This document shows positions 33,303-41,723 of a stretch of 64,000 nt of DNA, in pieces (within the stretch, counting starts at the first letter, position 1; each line of letters opens with the position of its first letter). Source of the stretch: Micromonospora sp. U21 (GTDB lineage Bacteria > Actinomycetota > Actinomycetes > Mycobacteriales > Micromonosporaceae). The notes beneath the pieces were generated by a model. The model worked only from the letters and a program-made list of their open reading frames with translations. It ran no database searches and was not told the DNA's origin. The position numbers and the translations under genes were made by a program. The stretch lies in assembly GCF_018070045.1 (NCBI RefSeq), contig NZ_JAGPYK010000025.1, positions 1 to 64,000 of the forward strand. The letters run 5' to 3'.

Positions 33303-34698
33303 TCACCGCAGCTGCCAGCGGTGGGGGCACAGGAGCAGCCGCAGTGCGGCGGCGGCTTGCTGCGGCACGACGCCGTTGCCGAGGACTCGCAGCGCGAGGG
33401 TGCGCGGCAGGCCCAGCGCGGGGTCGGTGACGTGGCCGTCCTGGAGACCCATCAGCCATTCCACGAACGGCGGGGCGAGGACGGGCTTGCCGTGCCGGCC
33501 GGTCTGCGTCGGCTCCGGCGCGGACCGGCCGAGCAGCAGCTCCCACCGGGCCACGGCGGCGGCGTAGACGCCCCACCTGTCCTCATCGAGGTGCCCCAGC
33601 CTGTTGGACAGACCGGCAATGGTGGTGCGCAGGTCGGCACCACCGTCGCCGTGCTGGCCGGGTCCATGCCCGTCGGAGGCGCGGGGCGTCGGCAGGGTCT
33701 GGGCGGGGACCCGCACTGCCGCGGACGGCAGGGTGAGGTCGCCGTGGGAACCTCGCTGTCCGGGGCAGCCCTTCTCCCCGTCGGTGGCCCGCGGGGTGGG
33801 TAGGAGCACCTGCGACAGCGGGGGCCGGAATCCCTTGCCGGCCCGCCGGCCCGGGGTGCCGGTGTCGCTGGCTCGCGGGGTGGGCAGAAGCCGAGCCGCG
33901 TCGGTCAGCGTCCCACCGGCGCGCGGGATGGGCGTGATGCGGCCGGCGGTGGCGATGCCCGACGACCGGCTGTCCGCGACCGTGGACGGAGGTAGCAGCC
34001 CGTGTGTCGAGCCGGTGGGTTCGATCAGGTCGGGCAGGCCGTACTGGTGGCCGGGGCCTTTGCCGTCACGGGCGCACGGTGTCGGCAACGTCCGCACGCC
34101 CCTGAAAGTGTTCCCGGGGAGCGGCCAGCAGGAACAACCGGTCGCGGCGGTGAGCGGCGCCGACGTCGGATGCGCGTAGGCACAGCCAGCTCGTGTCGTA
34201 CCCGAGCGAGGCCAGATCACTCTCGACGACGTCGAGTCCGCGCCGGAGGAGGGCGGCGACGTTCTCCACGAAGACGAGCGGCGGTCGAAGTACGCGAACG
34301 GCGTGGGCGACACAGGTCCAGACGCTGGAGTGCTCGCCCCGGATTCCGGCGCGCTTGCCGGCGTGGGAGATGTCCTGACATGGGAACCCGGCAGTGAGGA
34401 CGTCGACGGGTTCGATGGTGTTCCAGTCGACGGTGCGGATGTCGCCGAGGTTGCGCACGTCGGGCCAGTGGTGGGCCAGGACGGTGCGGGCGTGCCGGTC
34501 GGTCTCTGCGTACCAGCTGAGCTGGCCGCCGAGCACCAGCTCGACGGCCAGGTCGAGTCCGCCGTATCCGGTGCACAGCGATCCGATGCGCGGTCCAGGC
34601 GCCAGCCCGGCAGGCTGGCCACTCACTCCACCTCCCGCATCCGGATCACGTCCAGTAGGTCCGTGTTGGCGCCGGGGCGCAGGCAGGGTGTGGCCCAT
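33303..34698 (-). pseudogene. DNA (cytosine-5)-methyltransferase split by a frameshift
   Basis: The N-terminal frame (34698 to 34066) carries motif I (GSLCTGYGGLDLAVELVLGG), motif IV with the catalytic Cys (LTAGFPCQDISHAGKRAG), motif VI (PPLVFVENVAALL) and motif VIII (AAHRRDRLFLLAA). The C-terminal half lies in another frame (about 34130 to 33303), with four LPTP-x-A-x-D repeats and motif X (ALRVLGNGVVPQQAAAALRL). The switch is near 34110-34150. Together they equal one ~460-residue C5-MTase of the phage/element type. As read, the first frame ends before the target-recognition domain. A sequencing error, mutation or programmed shift are all possible. Confidence 0.75.
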
Positions 34699-34702
34699 CT
34701 GC

Positions 34703-35701
34703 TCACTGGCGGCCCTCCCGTAGCTCAGTGGGAGGCTGGGTCTTGGCGAACACGAGGACGTCTTCGTGTGCGATGAGGTGCATCGGGGTGCCCGCGGTGC
34801 GGGCCCGGCGGACCTGCTGGAGCTGAAAGAAGCTGGGTCGGGCGACGAGGTGCCCGCCGCGGACGGCCGCGAGGAGTGCGACGCACCGGTCGACCGGGGT
34901 CAGGCCGGCGCGGATCCCCGCACCGATGACCGCAGACGGCAGGTCGACCAGCTGCCCGTGCTTGCGCCACGGCCGGGCGGTGACCACGACGCCGCCGCCG
35001 GGACGCAGAAGGGTGTGGCAGCCGGCCAGGATCTGCGCGAACCCGTCAGCGAGGCCGGTGAGGTCGCGGTAGGCGAGGTTGCCTCGGTCGGTGCCGTCGT
35101 TGTAGGCGTTGTCGAACTTCGCCACCCCGTCCGCGCCGGGGCGAACCAGGCCGTGGACGGTCGGCCCGTACGGCGGCGAGGTGACCACGAGGGCCACCTG
35201 GCCGGCGAGGGCGGCGGGAACGAGGGACAGGATTCGCGTGGCGTCACCGCGCATCACCGCCGCCCTACCGGTCGCCCCTTGGCCCTGGGCGCGGGTGATG
35301 TTGGCGTCGGCGATGTCGGACCAGCGGGACTCGTATTCGACGCCGATCGCGTCGCGGCCGGCGTGGATGGCCTCAACCAGGGTGGTGCCGATGCCGCACA
35401 TCGGGTCGAGAACCAGGTCCCCCGGGTTGGTGTACGCGGCGACGGCGTGGGCGGCGATCGCCGGCAGCATCCGGGCAGGGTGCTTCACCGATTCGGGCAC
35501 GTATCGGCCTCGCCGCTGTACCGGCCCGGTGCGCTGGGCGGTAGCCCACACCGACAGGCTCTCTGGCCCGGTCGGGGCCGGGTTTCGTCCGTCGTAATCC
35601 CGGTGGCGATCCTCGTGGGCGCGGTGCATGCCGCCAGCGCCCTCCGGCCGGACCGGCTCATCCGGGCCCTGGATGGTGGGGTAATCAGCCACGTCGCTCA
35701 C
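34703..35701 (-). CDS. Site-specific DNA methyltransferase (N4-cytosine/N6-adenine, SPPY class)
   Basis: 332 residues. KHPARMLPAIAAHAVAAYTN leads into the SAM-binding motif I (LVLDPMCGIGTTLVEAIHAG, about residues 96-115). The catalytic motif IV is VVTSPPYGP, and LLRPGGGVVVTARPWRKHG follows. The order (motif I before SPPY) suggests the gamma/zeta-like arrangement of TRM11-type or N4C enzymes. It transfers a methyl group from SAM to an amino group in DNA. There is no cognate restriction gene nearby, so it is an orphan modification enzyme, probably for anti-restriction or element regulation. It overlaps the next gene upstream by 17 bases. Confidence 0.85.
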   Translation of the reverse strand: MSDVADYPTIQGPDEPVRPEGAGGMHRAHEDRHRDYDGRNPAPTGPESLSVWATAQRTGPVQRRGRYVPESVKHPARMLPAIAAHAVAAYTNPGDLVLDPMCGIGTTLVEAIHAGRDAIGVEYESRWSDIADANITRAQGQGATGRAAVMRGDATRILSLVPAALAGQVALVVTSPPYGPTVHGLVRPGADGVAKFDNAYNDGTDRGNLAYRDLTGLADGFAQILAGCHTLLRPGGGVVVTARPWRKHGQLVDLPSAVIGAGIRAGLTPVDRCVALLAAVRGGHLVARPSFFQLQQVRRARTAGTPMHLIAHEDVLVFAKTQPPTELREGRQ

Positions 35702-36560
35702 CGCCCTCGCGGCTCCGCCGCCGCTGCGGCGGGGTGACCGGTGAAGGGCTGAACACCAGCAGGTCGGCGTGGACGCGGTGGTGCGTGAGCGTCCACTGCT
35801 GCCCGACCGTCTCCTCGGCGAGGGCGAGGAGTTCTTCGTCGGTGACGTGGTAGACGAAGGTGTCGGCTTCGGTGTCGGCGGTGACCGCGACGATGTGCTG
35901 CAGATACCCCAGCCCGACGTTCGCCGCCGCGGCGGCGAGAGGGCCGAAGTCCGCCGGCGTCGCGATGGTGCCGGCGGGGACCGCGACGATGAGCACGAGG
36001 CAGCCGCCGGGGCGCAGCAGCCGGGCGCAGGCGCTCAGCAGACACGCCAGGCGTACCCGGTTCGTGGCCTCGTTGCCGTCGAGGGGCCAGGTGGCGACGA
36101 GCAGGCCGGTCGCCTGCGGCGAGCCAGTGGGGTCGGCCGGGTCGGTGAGGTCGTCACCGAACCAGGCGCTCACCTCCGGCACGTCGTCGTCCTGCTGCTG
36201 CTCGTCGGACGGGTGGGGTTCGGCAGGTTCGCTGGCCGGACCGATGAGGAGGCTGGGCCCGTCGGTGAACCAGCCAGGGTGGTGCCGGCGCCGCCCAGCG
36301 AGGCAGGCGGTGGACAGGGCGTGGTCGTCGGTGCAGTCGACGACCGTGTCGCCGGGCCGGCTGTAGGCGGAAACGAGACGGTAAGCCAAGCGGGCGCCGA
36401 CCGTGCGGCCTGCGTCGGCGGAGTTTCGGGCGGTGCGCCACACGGTGATCGGCACCGGCGGGTCGCCGGCCACAAGATCGGTCAGGGTCGGGTCGGCGCC
36501 GGAGAGGTCCGGGTCGACGGGGCGGGCGGGGGCCTGGTGCTGCGGCGTGTGCTCGCTCAT
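35685..36560 (-). CDS. Degenerate methyltransferase-like protein
   Basis: 291 residues from ATG 36560. It parallels the neighbouring SPPY enzyme: LAYRLVSAYSRPGDTVVDCT is placed where motif I belongs but lacks the Gly-rich loop (DCTDDHALSTACLAGRRR), and CARLLRPGGCLVLIVAVPAG matches the post-catalytic strand. The position of SPPY is occupied by LLVATWPLDG, so catalysis is not expected. It may form a heterodimer with the active enzyme or act as a specificity or regulatory subunit. First gene of the minus-strand operon, 37 bases downstream of the cis module at 36598. Confidence 0.65.
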   Translation of the reverse strand: MSEHTPQHQAPARPVDPDLSGADPTLTDLVAGDPPVPITVWRTARNSADAGRTVGARLAYRLVSAYSRPGDTVVDCTDDHALSTACLAGRRRHHPGWFTDGPSLLIGPASEPAEPHPSDEQQQDDDVPEVSAWFGDDLTDPADPTGSPQATGLLVATWPLDGNEATNRVRLACLLSACARLLRPGGCLVLIVAVPAGTIATPADFGPLAAAAANVGLGYLQHIVAVTADTEADTFVYHVTDEELLALAEETVGQQWTLTHHRVHADLLVFSPSPVTPPQRRRSREGGERRG

Positions 36561-36597
36561 GTGGTGTCGGCTCCGCGCCGCGCGGGCAGTGCGCTGA

Positions 36598-36670
36598 CAC
36601 CCTCAAACCCGGGTTTGTGTGCTCTGGCGAACGCCCCCCGTTCTCACAACGGCTCACAACCGCTCACAAC
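36598..36670 (-). promoter_or_regulatory. Cis module copy L: iterons plus AAACCCGGGTTT palindrome
   Basis: Read on the minus strand: GTTGTGAGCG, GTTGTGAGCC, GTTGTGAGAA at exact 10-bp spacing (36670-36641), a 10-bp G-rich spacer, then GTTCGCCAGAGCACACAAA, CCCGGGTTTGAGGGTG ending at 36598. AAACCCGGGTTT is a perfect 12-bp palindrome. The last 60 bp align without gaps to 43398-43457 (about 52/60; 33/35 over the distal half). It stands 37 bp before the first gene of the methyltransferase operon. Confidence 0.8.
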
Positions 36671-36769
36671 CAGCGCGAAATGAGGTACTTAGGCCGGATG
36701 TATCGCCTCACGACCGTGTGGCTGCCCCGCTTCGCAGCGGAACGGTGTAGCCGATGCGGCGCCAATGGG

Positions 36770-37110
36770 TCAGGGTGCGCCAGGCGAAGGCGAGCCGCAG
36801 GCCCAGGAGGTAGCGCAGCAGCGCGAGCCAGGCCGCTGGTTACGCCGTCCGGTTGTGCAGCAACCATCGGCGCAGCCCGAGCCTTGGCCGGTGGCTGCGT
36901 CGACGGCAGGCAGGGATGCGCAGTCGTCGCAGTGTTCACACCGCGCCAGGCTTCAACGCCTTCCTTGACCGCGACCCGGCGATGACGAGCGCGGCGATCG
37001 GGTCGGCCCACGACCAGCCCCAGACGGCGTTGAGGACCAGGCCGACGAGCAGCACAGGATCGTCCGGCGCGGAGGAAACGTCGCGGGCGCCACGCTGGGA
37101 CCGTGGGAGG
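36770..37110 (-). pseudogene. C-terminal remnant of a cation diffusion facilitator transporter
   Basis: The minus strand reads APDDPVLLVGLVLNAVWGWS then WADPIAALVIAG, the last membrane helices of CDF (CzcD-like) metal transporters. A one-base slip near 36975 then leads to VAVKEGVEAWRG, and another to CEHCDDCASLPAVDAATG with a Cys-rich tail to about 36770. CDF proteins export Zn/Co/Cd. The N-terminal four helices are absent. It is probably old cargo of the element. Confidence 0.65.
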
Positions 37111-37254
37111 CCTGGCCGTGGTCCCTGACCGAGCTGATACCCGACGCGGCGCGAGCGGCCACCGCCGGAAATCCCGCGATGCTCCCTGGCAGTTTCCACT
37201 GGGCCAGCGCTCCTGACGACGGCGCTTTTCCGCCCTGCCAATCACACGGCTGTC

Positions 37255-38544
37255 CTAGGTGGCGACGAGCAGCGCCGGGCGGGCATCCCGGGGCAGCCTC
37301 CATTTGGCGTTCCGGTCCGTGAAGTCGAAGTTGGACCTGTCGATCACCACGTAGCCGTCCGTGGCGTACACGTGAAAGGACCGGTGAGCACCGGCGGGCA
37401 GCTGAACGTGGGACTGAGCCTGCCCCGTGCGCTGGTCAAGTCGTGACAACTCGTCGCGGTCGGTGACGACGTACACGCTGGTCCGGTCCGCGGTGACGTC
37501 GCTGACGGTACCGGCGAAGGATCGCTGCCATACGGGGGAGCCATCGAGCCGGGACACGGCGCGGACGGTGTCGCGGACCGAGAGGTACTCAAGCGTCAGG
37601 TCACCGACGTCGACAGCGATCCAGTCGTGGTGCCACACCCCGGTTATCGAACCGTCCTGGTGGATGCGCCAGCTTCCGCCGTCGTTGCTGACGTGGAAGC
37701 CGTCGCACATGGACTGCGCCACCACACAACCGGAGGGCTCAACGATCCATGATCGGTTCGCAGCGGGCGAGCCTGCCGCGGGTTGCCACGTGGTCAGCTC
37801 GCGTCCGGATTCGGCGTCGTACAGTTGCACCTGCTTCGGCCGGTCACACGCCAGGACCACCGCGACCACGGTCGGTCCGGTCCATTTCACTCCGGAGCAT
37901 TCGGGCAGGTCGACCTGCCACAGCCGCCGCCCGGTCGCGGGTTCGAACGCGTCGAGGGAATGTTCGCCGGAGCTGACGAGCACGGGGGCATGCTGCCGGG
38001 TCTCGGTGGCGAACAGCTCAATCAGGCTGTCACCGTAGACGGTCGCGACGCCGGTCGGACCGCCGCTGTAGCTGTCGCCGCCGATGTCCCGCTCGACCGT
38101 GGCACGCCACGCGATCGTGCCGGTTCGCCCGTCCACTCCAGCCAGCGCTCCGTCGGACCACTTCACCACGACCATCGGCGCGTTCGCTCCGTGTGCCGGA
38201 ATCGCGACCACTCCGGTGACGTCCGCCGGAAACCGGTGGTACGACCAGAACGGCGGATGCCCATCCGCCGCGGTCAACGGTTCGGCCCACACATCGTGCT
38301 CGGTGGCGAAGACCCGCAACCGCCGTTCGACTATCAACGGTGCCGCACCCAGCGCGGCGACCACCCCGGACCGGGGAGAGGCGACCGCGTCCGGATAACG
38401 GGCGGTTGCCGCCGTGTGCCATTCGCCCGGCTTGACCATGAAATAGGTGCCAACCCCGCACCATGCGACGAGCACCAGCACCATGGCCGGCGCCGCCCAG
38501 ACCCGCCATCGGACAGCACGGCCACGCCGTACCTCGCCAGCCAT
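37255..38544 (-). CDS. Membrane-anchored PQQ-type beta-propeller protein
   Basis: 429 residues from ATG 38544 (MAGEVRRGRAVRWRVWAAPA). One transmembrane helix (AMVLVLVAWCGVGTYFMV, about residues 20-37) is followed by an extracellular propeller with recurring blades ending in G-x-x-x-W or R-L-D-G-S-P-V-W: GRTGTIAWRATVERD, ATGRRLWQVDLPE, LDGSPVWQRSFAGTVSDVTA. The PQQ-binding residues of true dehydrogenases are not evident, so this is likely a structural or ligand-binding YVTN/PQQ-like protein. A separate frame starting at 38735 (MVNRLIRRLAAERSTPEPAA) reads as protein for about 35 codons just upstream; it could be a small gene or a displaced N-terminus. Confidence 0.7.
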   Translation of the reverse strand: MAGEVRRGRAVRWRVWAAPAMVLVLVAWCGVGTYFMVKPGEWHTAATARYPDAVASPRSGVVAALGAAPLIVERRLRVFATEHDVWAEPLTAADGHPPFWSYHRFPADVTGVVAIPAHGANAPMVVVKWSDGALAGVDGRTGTIAWRATVERDIGGDSYSGGPTGVATVYGDSLIELFATETRQHAPVLVSSGEHSLDAFEPATGRRLWQVDLPECSGVKWTGPTVVAVVLACDRPKQVQLYDAESGRELTTWQPAAGSPAANRSWIVEPSGCVVAQSMCDGFHVSNDGGSWRIHQDGSITGVWHHDWIAVDVGDLTLEYLSVRDTVRAVSRLDGSPVWQRSFAGTVSDVTADRTSVYVVTDRDELSRLDQRTGQAQSHVQLPAGAHRSFHVYATDGYVVIDRSNFDFTDRNAKWRLPRDARPALLVAT

Positions 38545-38898
38545 GCCCCGCCCCCGTGAACGCACACCTGATACTGCCACTTCCGACCGGACAGCCATGA
38601 CCCGTCGCCGCCGCCCTCGCGGCGCGGGATCCACTTGTCGAACTGCGCCCGCACTAGCTGGACGTGCTGCGGCACGGCCGCTGGCTCCGGCGTCGACCGT
38701 TCAGCCGCCAGGCGCCTGATCAGTCGATTGACCACCGGTCATCGTCGCCGGCCGTGTCATGACACCGTCCCCGATGACATCGAGCGGACGCGCCCCGGTG
38801 ACGGCACTGTCGTCAAAGCGGTCGACGCCGCAATGACATCAACGGTGTCCGGTGTGACATCGCGGTCTGCGACCGTGCCACCGCACGGACGCTAGTCG

Positions 38899-38928
38899 TT
38901 GTGAGCGCTCGTGAGCGGCTGTGAGTGT
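38899..38928 (-). promoter_or_regulatory. Three 10-bp iterons (GTGAGC core)
   Basis: GTTGTGAGCG, CTCGTGAGCG, GCTGTGAGTG follow each other at exact 10-bp spacing. The first decamer equals the repeat found at 36641-36670. Confidence 0.7.
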
Positions 38929-39138
38929 CATCGCCTGCGGTGTCATCGGCCGTCACGAATCGGGCGGACACCTCGCCCGCTAGGGCGCGGAGAGTCGATG
39001 CCATGGCGGGTAGCGGTGTCACAGTGCAGCTCAGGGGCTGTGTCATACACCGCCGTCAACGATCACAGCCGATGCCAGGGATTCGGGTCGGGATCGTGCC
39101 ATCGATCGGCGCGGCGGTGTCAGGGGCGCCGCAACCTG

Positions 39139-39168
39139 CGCTGTGAGGGCCTTGTGAGTCGCTCGTGT
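39139..39168 (-). promoter_or_regulatory. Second weaker iteron set before the sigma-like gene
   Basis: GCTGTGAGGG, CCTTGTGAGT, CGCTCGTGTC repeat the GTGAG core with a spacing of 10-11 bases, about 80 bp before the sigma-like gene. Confidence 0.5.
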
Positions 39169-39244
39169 CGTAATCGGCGCCTGCCTGGTGCCGTGACACC
39201 ACGACGGCGCCAAACGACGATCTTGTTGCCGTGGGGAGAGTGAC

Positions 39245-40129
39245 ATGACCGCCTCTGACATCGACTGGCCCGCCTCGCCGTTGGACGCCGCCGACGCCGC
39301 GTTCGCCGCACTGACCTGCGACCCCGCACCAATGACACTCAACCTTGACACGGTCGACCCTGGCACCGGCGTGCCCGGCGATGTCACGACACTGCCGGCG
39401 CTACGGGACTGGCTCCTCGCGCACCCGCGCGCTTACTCAACACGCGACGAGGTGTGGAGGGAGTTGATTCGCCGCGCCCGCCTCAACGGGCCGGCGTGGG
39501 TGATCGCCGCAGTCGGCATGGCGATGCCGGCGCTGCGCCGCTACGCCAGTCACCTGAGCGCCGGCTACGGCGGCGACCCGGACGACATCGGCGCAGAGGT
39601 CCTCACCGGCTTCCTGGCGGCACTGCGCGACCGGGTCGACCTGGCCCGCGACGCCCCCTACGCGGCGCTGTGCCGGGCGGCGTTCCGAGCCGGCTACGCC
39701 CTGCGCCAACAAGCCGGCGAGTACACGTCGGTGGACAACGTCGACCACATCCCCGGCCCGCGCACCCCCGCCATGCCCTACGGGCACCCGGATTTGCTCG
39801 TCCAACGGGCGGTCGGCCTGGGCATCCTCGACCGGGAGGACGAACAGCCCTACATCGAGATCCGGCTCGGGCGGCGCGCGATCGAACCGGTCGCCGCCCG
39901 CCTCGGCATCACCGTCGACGCGTTGCGCATGCGGCTGGGACGCATCGACACCCGCCTCGCCGACGCCCTCGCCAGAGGGCTGCTCACCGGCGTGACCAGC
40001 CAGCAGGCGGCTGACGAACTCGCCTATCAAGCCGTGCACCGCTTGGCCACCCGTACTGGCCTTGCCGCGGATAGTCGCCGCACCGTCGATCAAGTGCCGC
40101 TATCCCCGGCGGCCGGGCTCGCCGCCTGA
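39245..40129 (+). CDS. Sigma-factor-like DNA-binding protein
   Basis: 294 residues. The middle resembles sigma region 2 (PALRRYASHLSAGYGGDPDD then IGAEVLTGFLAALRDRVDLA). The later EIRLGRRAIEPVAARLGITV with DALRMRLGRIDTRLADALAR matches the region 4 helix-turn-helix. The N-terminal 60 residues and the C-terminal tail are low complexity. Such sigma-like proteins recur in actinobacterial mobile elements and may drive or tune element promoters. It is transcribed alone, directly downstream of the TGACA box array and iterons, and followed by a hairpin terminator. Confidence 0.65.
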   Translation: MTASDIDWPASPLDAADAAFAALTCDPAPMTLNLDTVDPGTGVPGDVTTLPALRDWLLAHPRAYSTRDEVWRELIRRARLNGPAWVIAAVGMAMPALRRYASHLSAGYGGDPDDIGAEVLTGFLAALRDRVDLARDAPYAALCRAAFRAGYALRQQAGEYTSVDNVDHIPGPRTPAMPYGHPDLLVQRAVGLGILDREDEQPYIEIRLGRRAIEPVAARLGITVDALRMRLGRIDTRLADALARGLLTGVTSQQAADELAYQAVHRLATRTGLAADSRRTVDQVPLSPAAGLAA

Positions 40130-40178
40130 GTCACACCCGCGAACCGCGTCAATCCGGTGCCGCTACACGAGAAGCCCG

Positions 40179-40224
40179 TGAACGTCCTCGCCTATCGCAC
40201 CCGACCCGCCGGCGAGGACGTTCA
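40179..40224. terminator. 14-bp hairpin after the sigma-like gene
   Basis: TGAACGTCCTCGCC (40179-40192) pairs perfectly with GGCGAGGACGTTCA (40211-40224); the loop is 18 bases. It lies about 50 bp past the stop codon at 40129. Confidence 0.7.
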
Positions 40225-40449
40225 ACTGTGCGGGCCTGCGCCCGCGTTGGACCCAGTGTCGTCGTACAGGTGAACGTGCCCCGATAGGTACGACCGAACA
40301 TAAGCAGTGGCCCAAGGTCAAATCCGGCACGGCCGCGCGAGTCGCTCTCTTAGCCACGATCAGCTCGCTGCGGAACGTCACGGCGAGTGGGTCGCCCAGA
40401 TACGACCATGCCGATGACAGTTCGCGTGCAGGCGGACCAGATCAAGCGG
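40225..40449. other. Short gap with no supported gene
   Basis: Open frames here have weak composition on both strands. Possibly residue of a mobile element, without recognisable domain. Confidence 0.3.
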
Positions 40450-40698
40450 TCACAGCGGTGGAGCAGCCGAGGGATATTCGTCATCCGGGTCAGTTCCAGG
40501 GATCGGCGTTCGGATTCTCGCCGAGTGCGCGCTCTCCAGGCACAAGTCTTCGCCGAACAGTTGGTTGCCGTGGGAGGCGGTGCCCCATGCCTCGTCGGCG
40601 CAGGCAGCGATTGCGCGCCATGTGTAGCCTTCAGCCCGTCATTGCCTGACTTGCCGCGCGATGTCCGTGGTCAGGGTCGGTCCCCACGCATGCAGCAT
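40450..40698 (-). pseudogene. Small element protein interrupted by an in-frame TGA
   Basis: From ATG 40698 the frame reads MLHAWGPTLTTDIARQVRQ, then TGA (40641-40639). It continues in the same frame as RAEGYTWRAIAACADEAWGT and SHGNQLFGEDLCLESAHSAR to a stop at 40450. The GYTWR-A-I-A and NQL-x-G-E-D-L-C motifs belong to a common small actinobacterial hypothetical of mobile regions. Only the one codon is wrong, so this is a recent nonsense mutation or an unusual read-through. Confidence 0.6.
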
Positions 40699-40829
40699 GC
40701 GCCGAATCTACGCTGAGCGTGGGTCCGAGGCGGCGACGGTGCGGGCGGTTCCCGGGGAGAGAAGCGTTGGCAGGTCCGTCTTCGCTGTCTTCGTCGATCG
40801 GGCCACCGAGGATCGCTGTTTCGGAACGG

Positions 40830-41615
40830 TCAGTGCACCGGGCCGAACAGGTGGGTGGCGTATACCAAGGTCTGGAATGGTGTGGGGTCGGGCAGGGCGA
40901 GCCTGTCTGGGTGAGGTCCGTCCGGGGTAATGCCGGGCCAGTGCTCGCTCAGCCAGTCCTGCTCGACCTGGTAGAGGCGGTCGAACCGCGACCGTAGGGT
41001 GGTGACCAGTCGTGGGATTCGTTCGGAGGTCGGGCCGCTCAGGTGACGGGCCAGGTAGGCGATGGTCAGCAGGACCTGAAACTGCTTGAGACCCGGCGTG
41101 ATCTGGCGAGGTTGGACTGCTGGTGGCGGCCGATCGAGTTGCCGCCGCAGCTTCGTATGTACCTCGGACCAGGCGCGGTCATCGCCCACACCGGCCAGCC
41201 CGATGACGGCGTAGTCTTCGACCGCCTCTGGATTACCGGTCAGATGCACGCTAAGCACATCCGATGCCGCAGCGCCTGCACGCTTGGCGAGTGCGAGCAG
41301 CGCGGCGCAGCGCAGATCAACCGAGCGCTGCGGCACGGCCAGCAGATTCCGCAGCGCCGCCACGCCTTCGTCGCCCTGGGCATCACCCAACGCCGCGACC
41401 ACCGTCACCATGTCAGCGCCACGCAGCGATCCCAGCATCCCGACCAGCCGCGCCTCCCCGGGCGGGCCTTCCACGACCGCGCTTTTGACCGCTGCCTCAA
41501 ATGATCGGTTAGCCACATTCAGCACGATGACCGACTCGGGCGCTGCTCGTCCAGCACCGTGGCCGAATGCGGGGTACGTGCGCGAGACGCAGTGATCTGC
41601 CGAAGCTTCCGTCAC
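40830..41615 (-). CDS. HEAT-repeat protein
   Basis: 261 residues. Helical pairs of HEAT type are visible: RLVGMLGSLRGADMVTVVAA, EGVAALRNLLAVPQRSVDLR with CAALLALAKRAGAAASDVLS, then AVEDYAVIGLAGVGDDRAWS. They form an alpha-solenoid that typically binds other proteins. The C-terminal part (FQVLLTIAYLARHLSGPTSE, then RFDRLYQVEQDWLSEHWPGI) is a separate helical domain. No catalytic motif. It stands alone in the element's accessory zone, so a scaffold in a defence or regulatory function is possible but unproven. Confidence 0.65.
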   Translation of the reverse strand: MTEASADHCVSRTYPAFGHGAGRAAPESVIVLNVANRSFEAAVKSAVVEGPPGEARLVGMLGSLRGADMVTVVAALGDAQGDEGVAALRNLLAVPQRSVDLRCAALLALAKRAGAAASDVLSVHLTGNPEAVEDYAVIGLAGVGDDRAWSEVHTKLRRQLDRPPPAVQPRQITPGLKQFQVLLTIAYLARHLSGPTSERIPRLVTTLRSRFDRLYQVEQDWLSEHWPGITPDGPHPDRLALPDPTPFQTLVYATHLFGPVH

Positions 41616-41723
41616 GCGGCAAGCGCGAGCCGGCTATTCGTGTCGAGCTGACCTCGCCGCGGGGCGACACTCGCCTAGTCATGATCGACTGTCGGGTTCG
41701 ATGCGGGCTCCTATACTCGCCCG

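Larger units (their letters stand above)
38545..39244. other. Repeat-rich intergenic region between divergent genes
   Basis: About 700 bp with two sets of GTGAG iterons and about a dozen TGACA/TGTCA boxes (described separately). No gene beyond the short frame at 38735 on the minus strand can be supported. It separates the divergent propeller and sigma-like genes and so contains both promoters. Confidence 0.5.
38754..39262. repeat. Array of TGACA/TGTCA boxes
   Basis: It begins with GTGTCATGACAC (38754-38765, perfect palindrome) and GATGACATC (38773-38781). Further boxes follow near 38832, 38854, 38926, 38940, 39015, 39040, 39118, 39193, 39240 and 39256, in both orientations. The consensus is roughly A/G-TGACAT-C. 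Spacing is irregular, so it is not a CRISPR or simple tandem array; it looks like multiple protein-binding sites. Confidence 0.6.

Noticed and set aside
34066..34622. Two separate overlapping methyltransferase genes
   Set aside because: Each frame holds only half of the conserved motifs, so one frame-broken gene explains them better than two genes.
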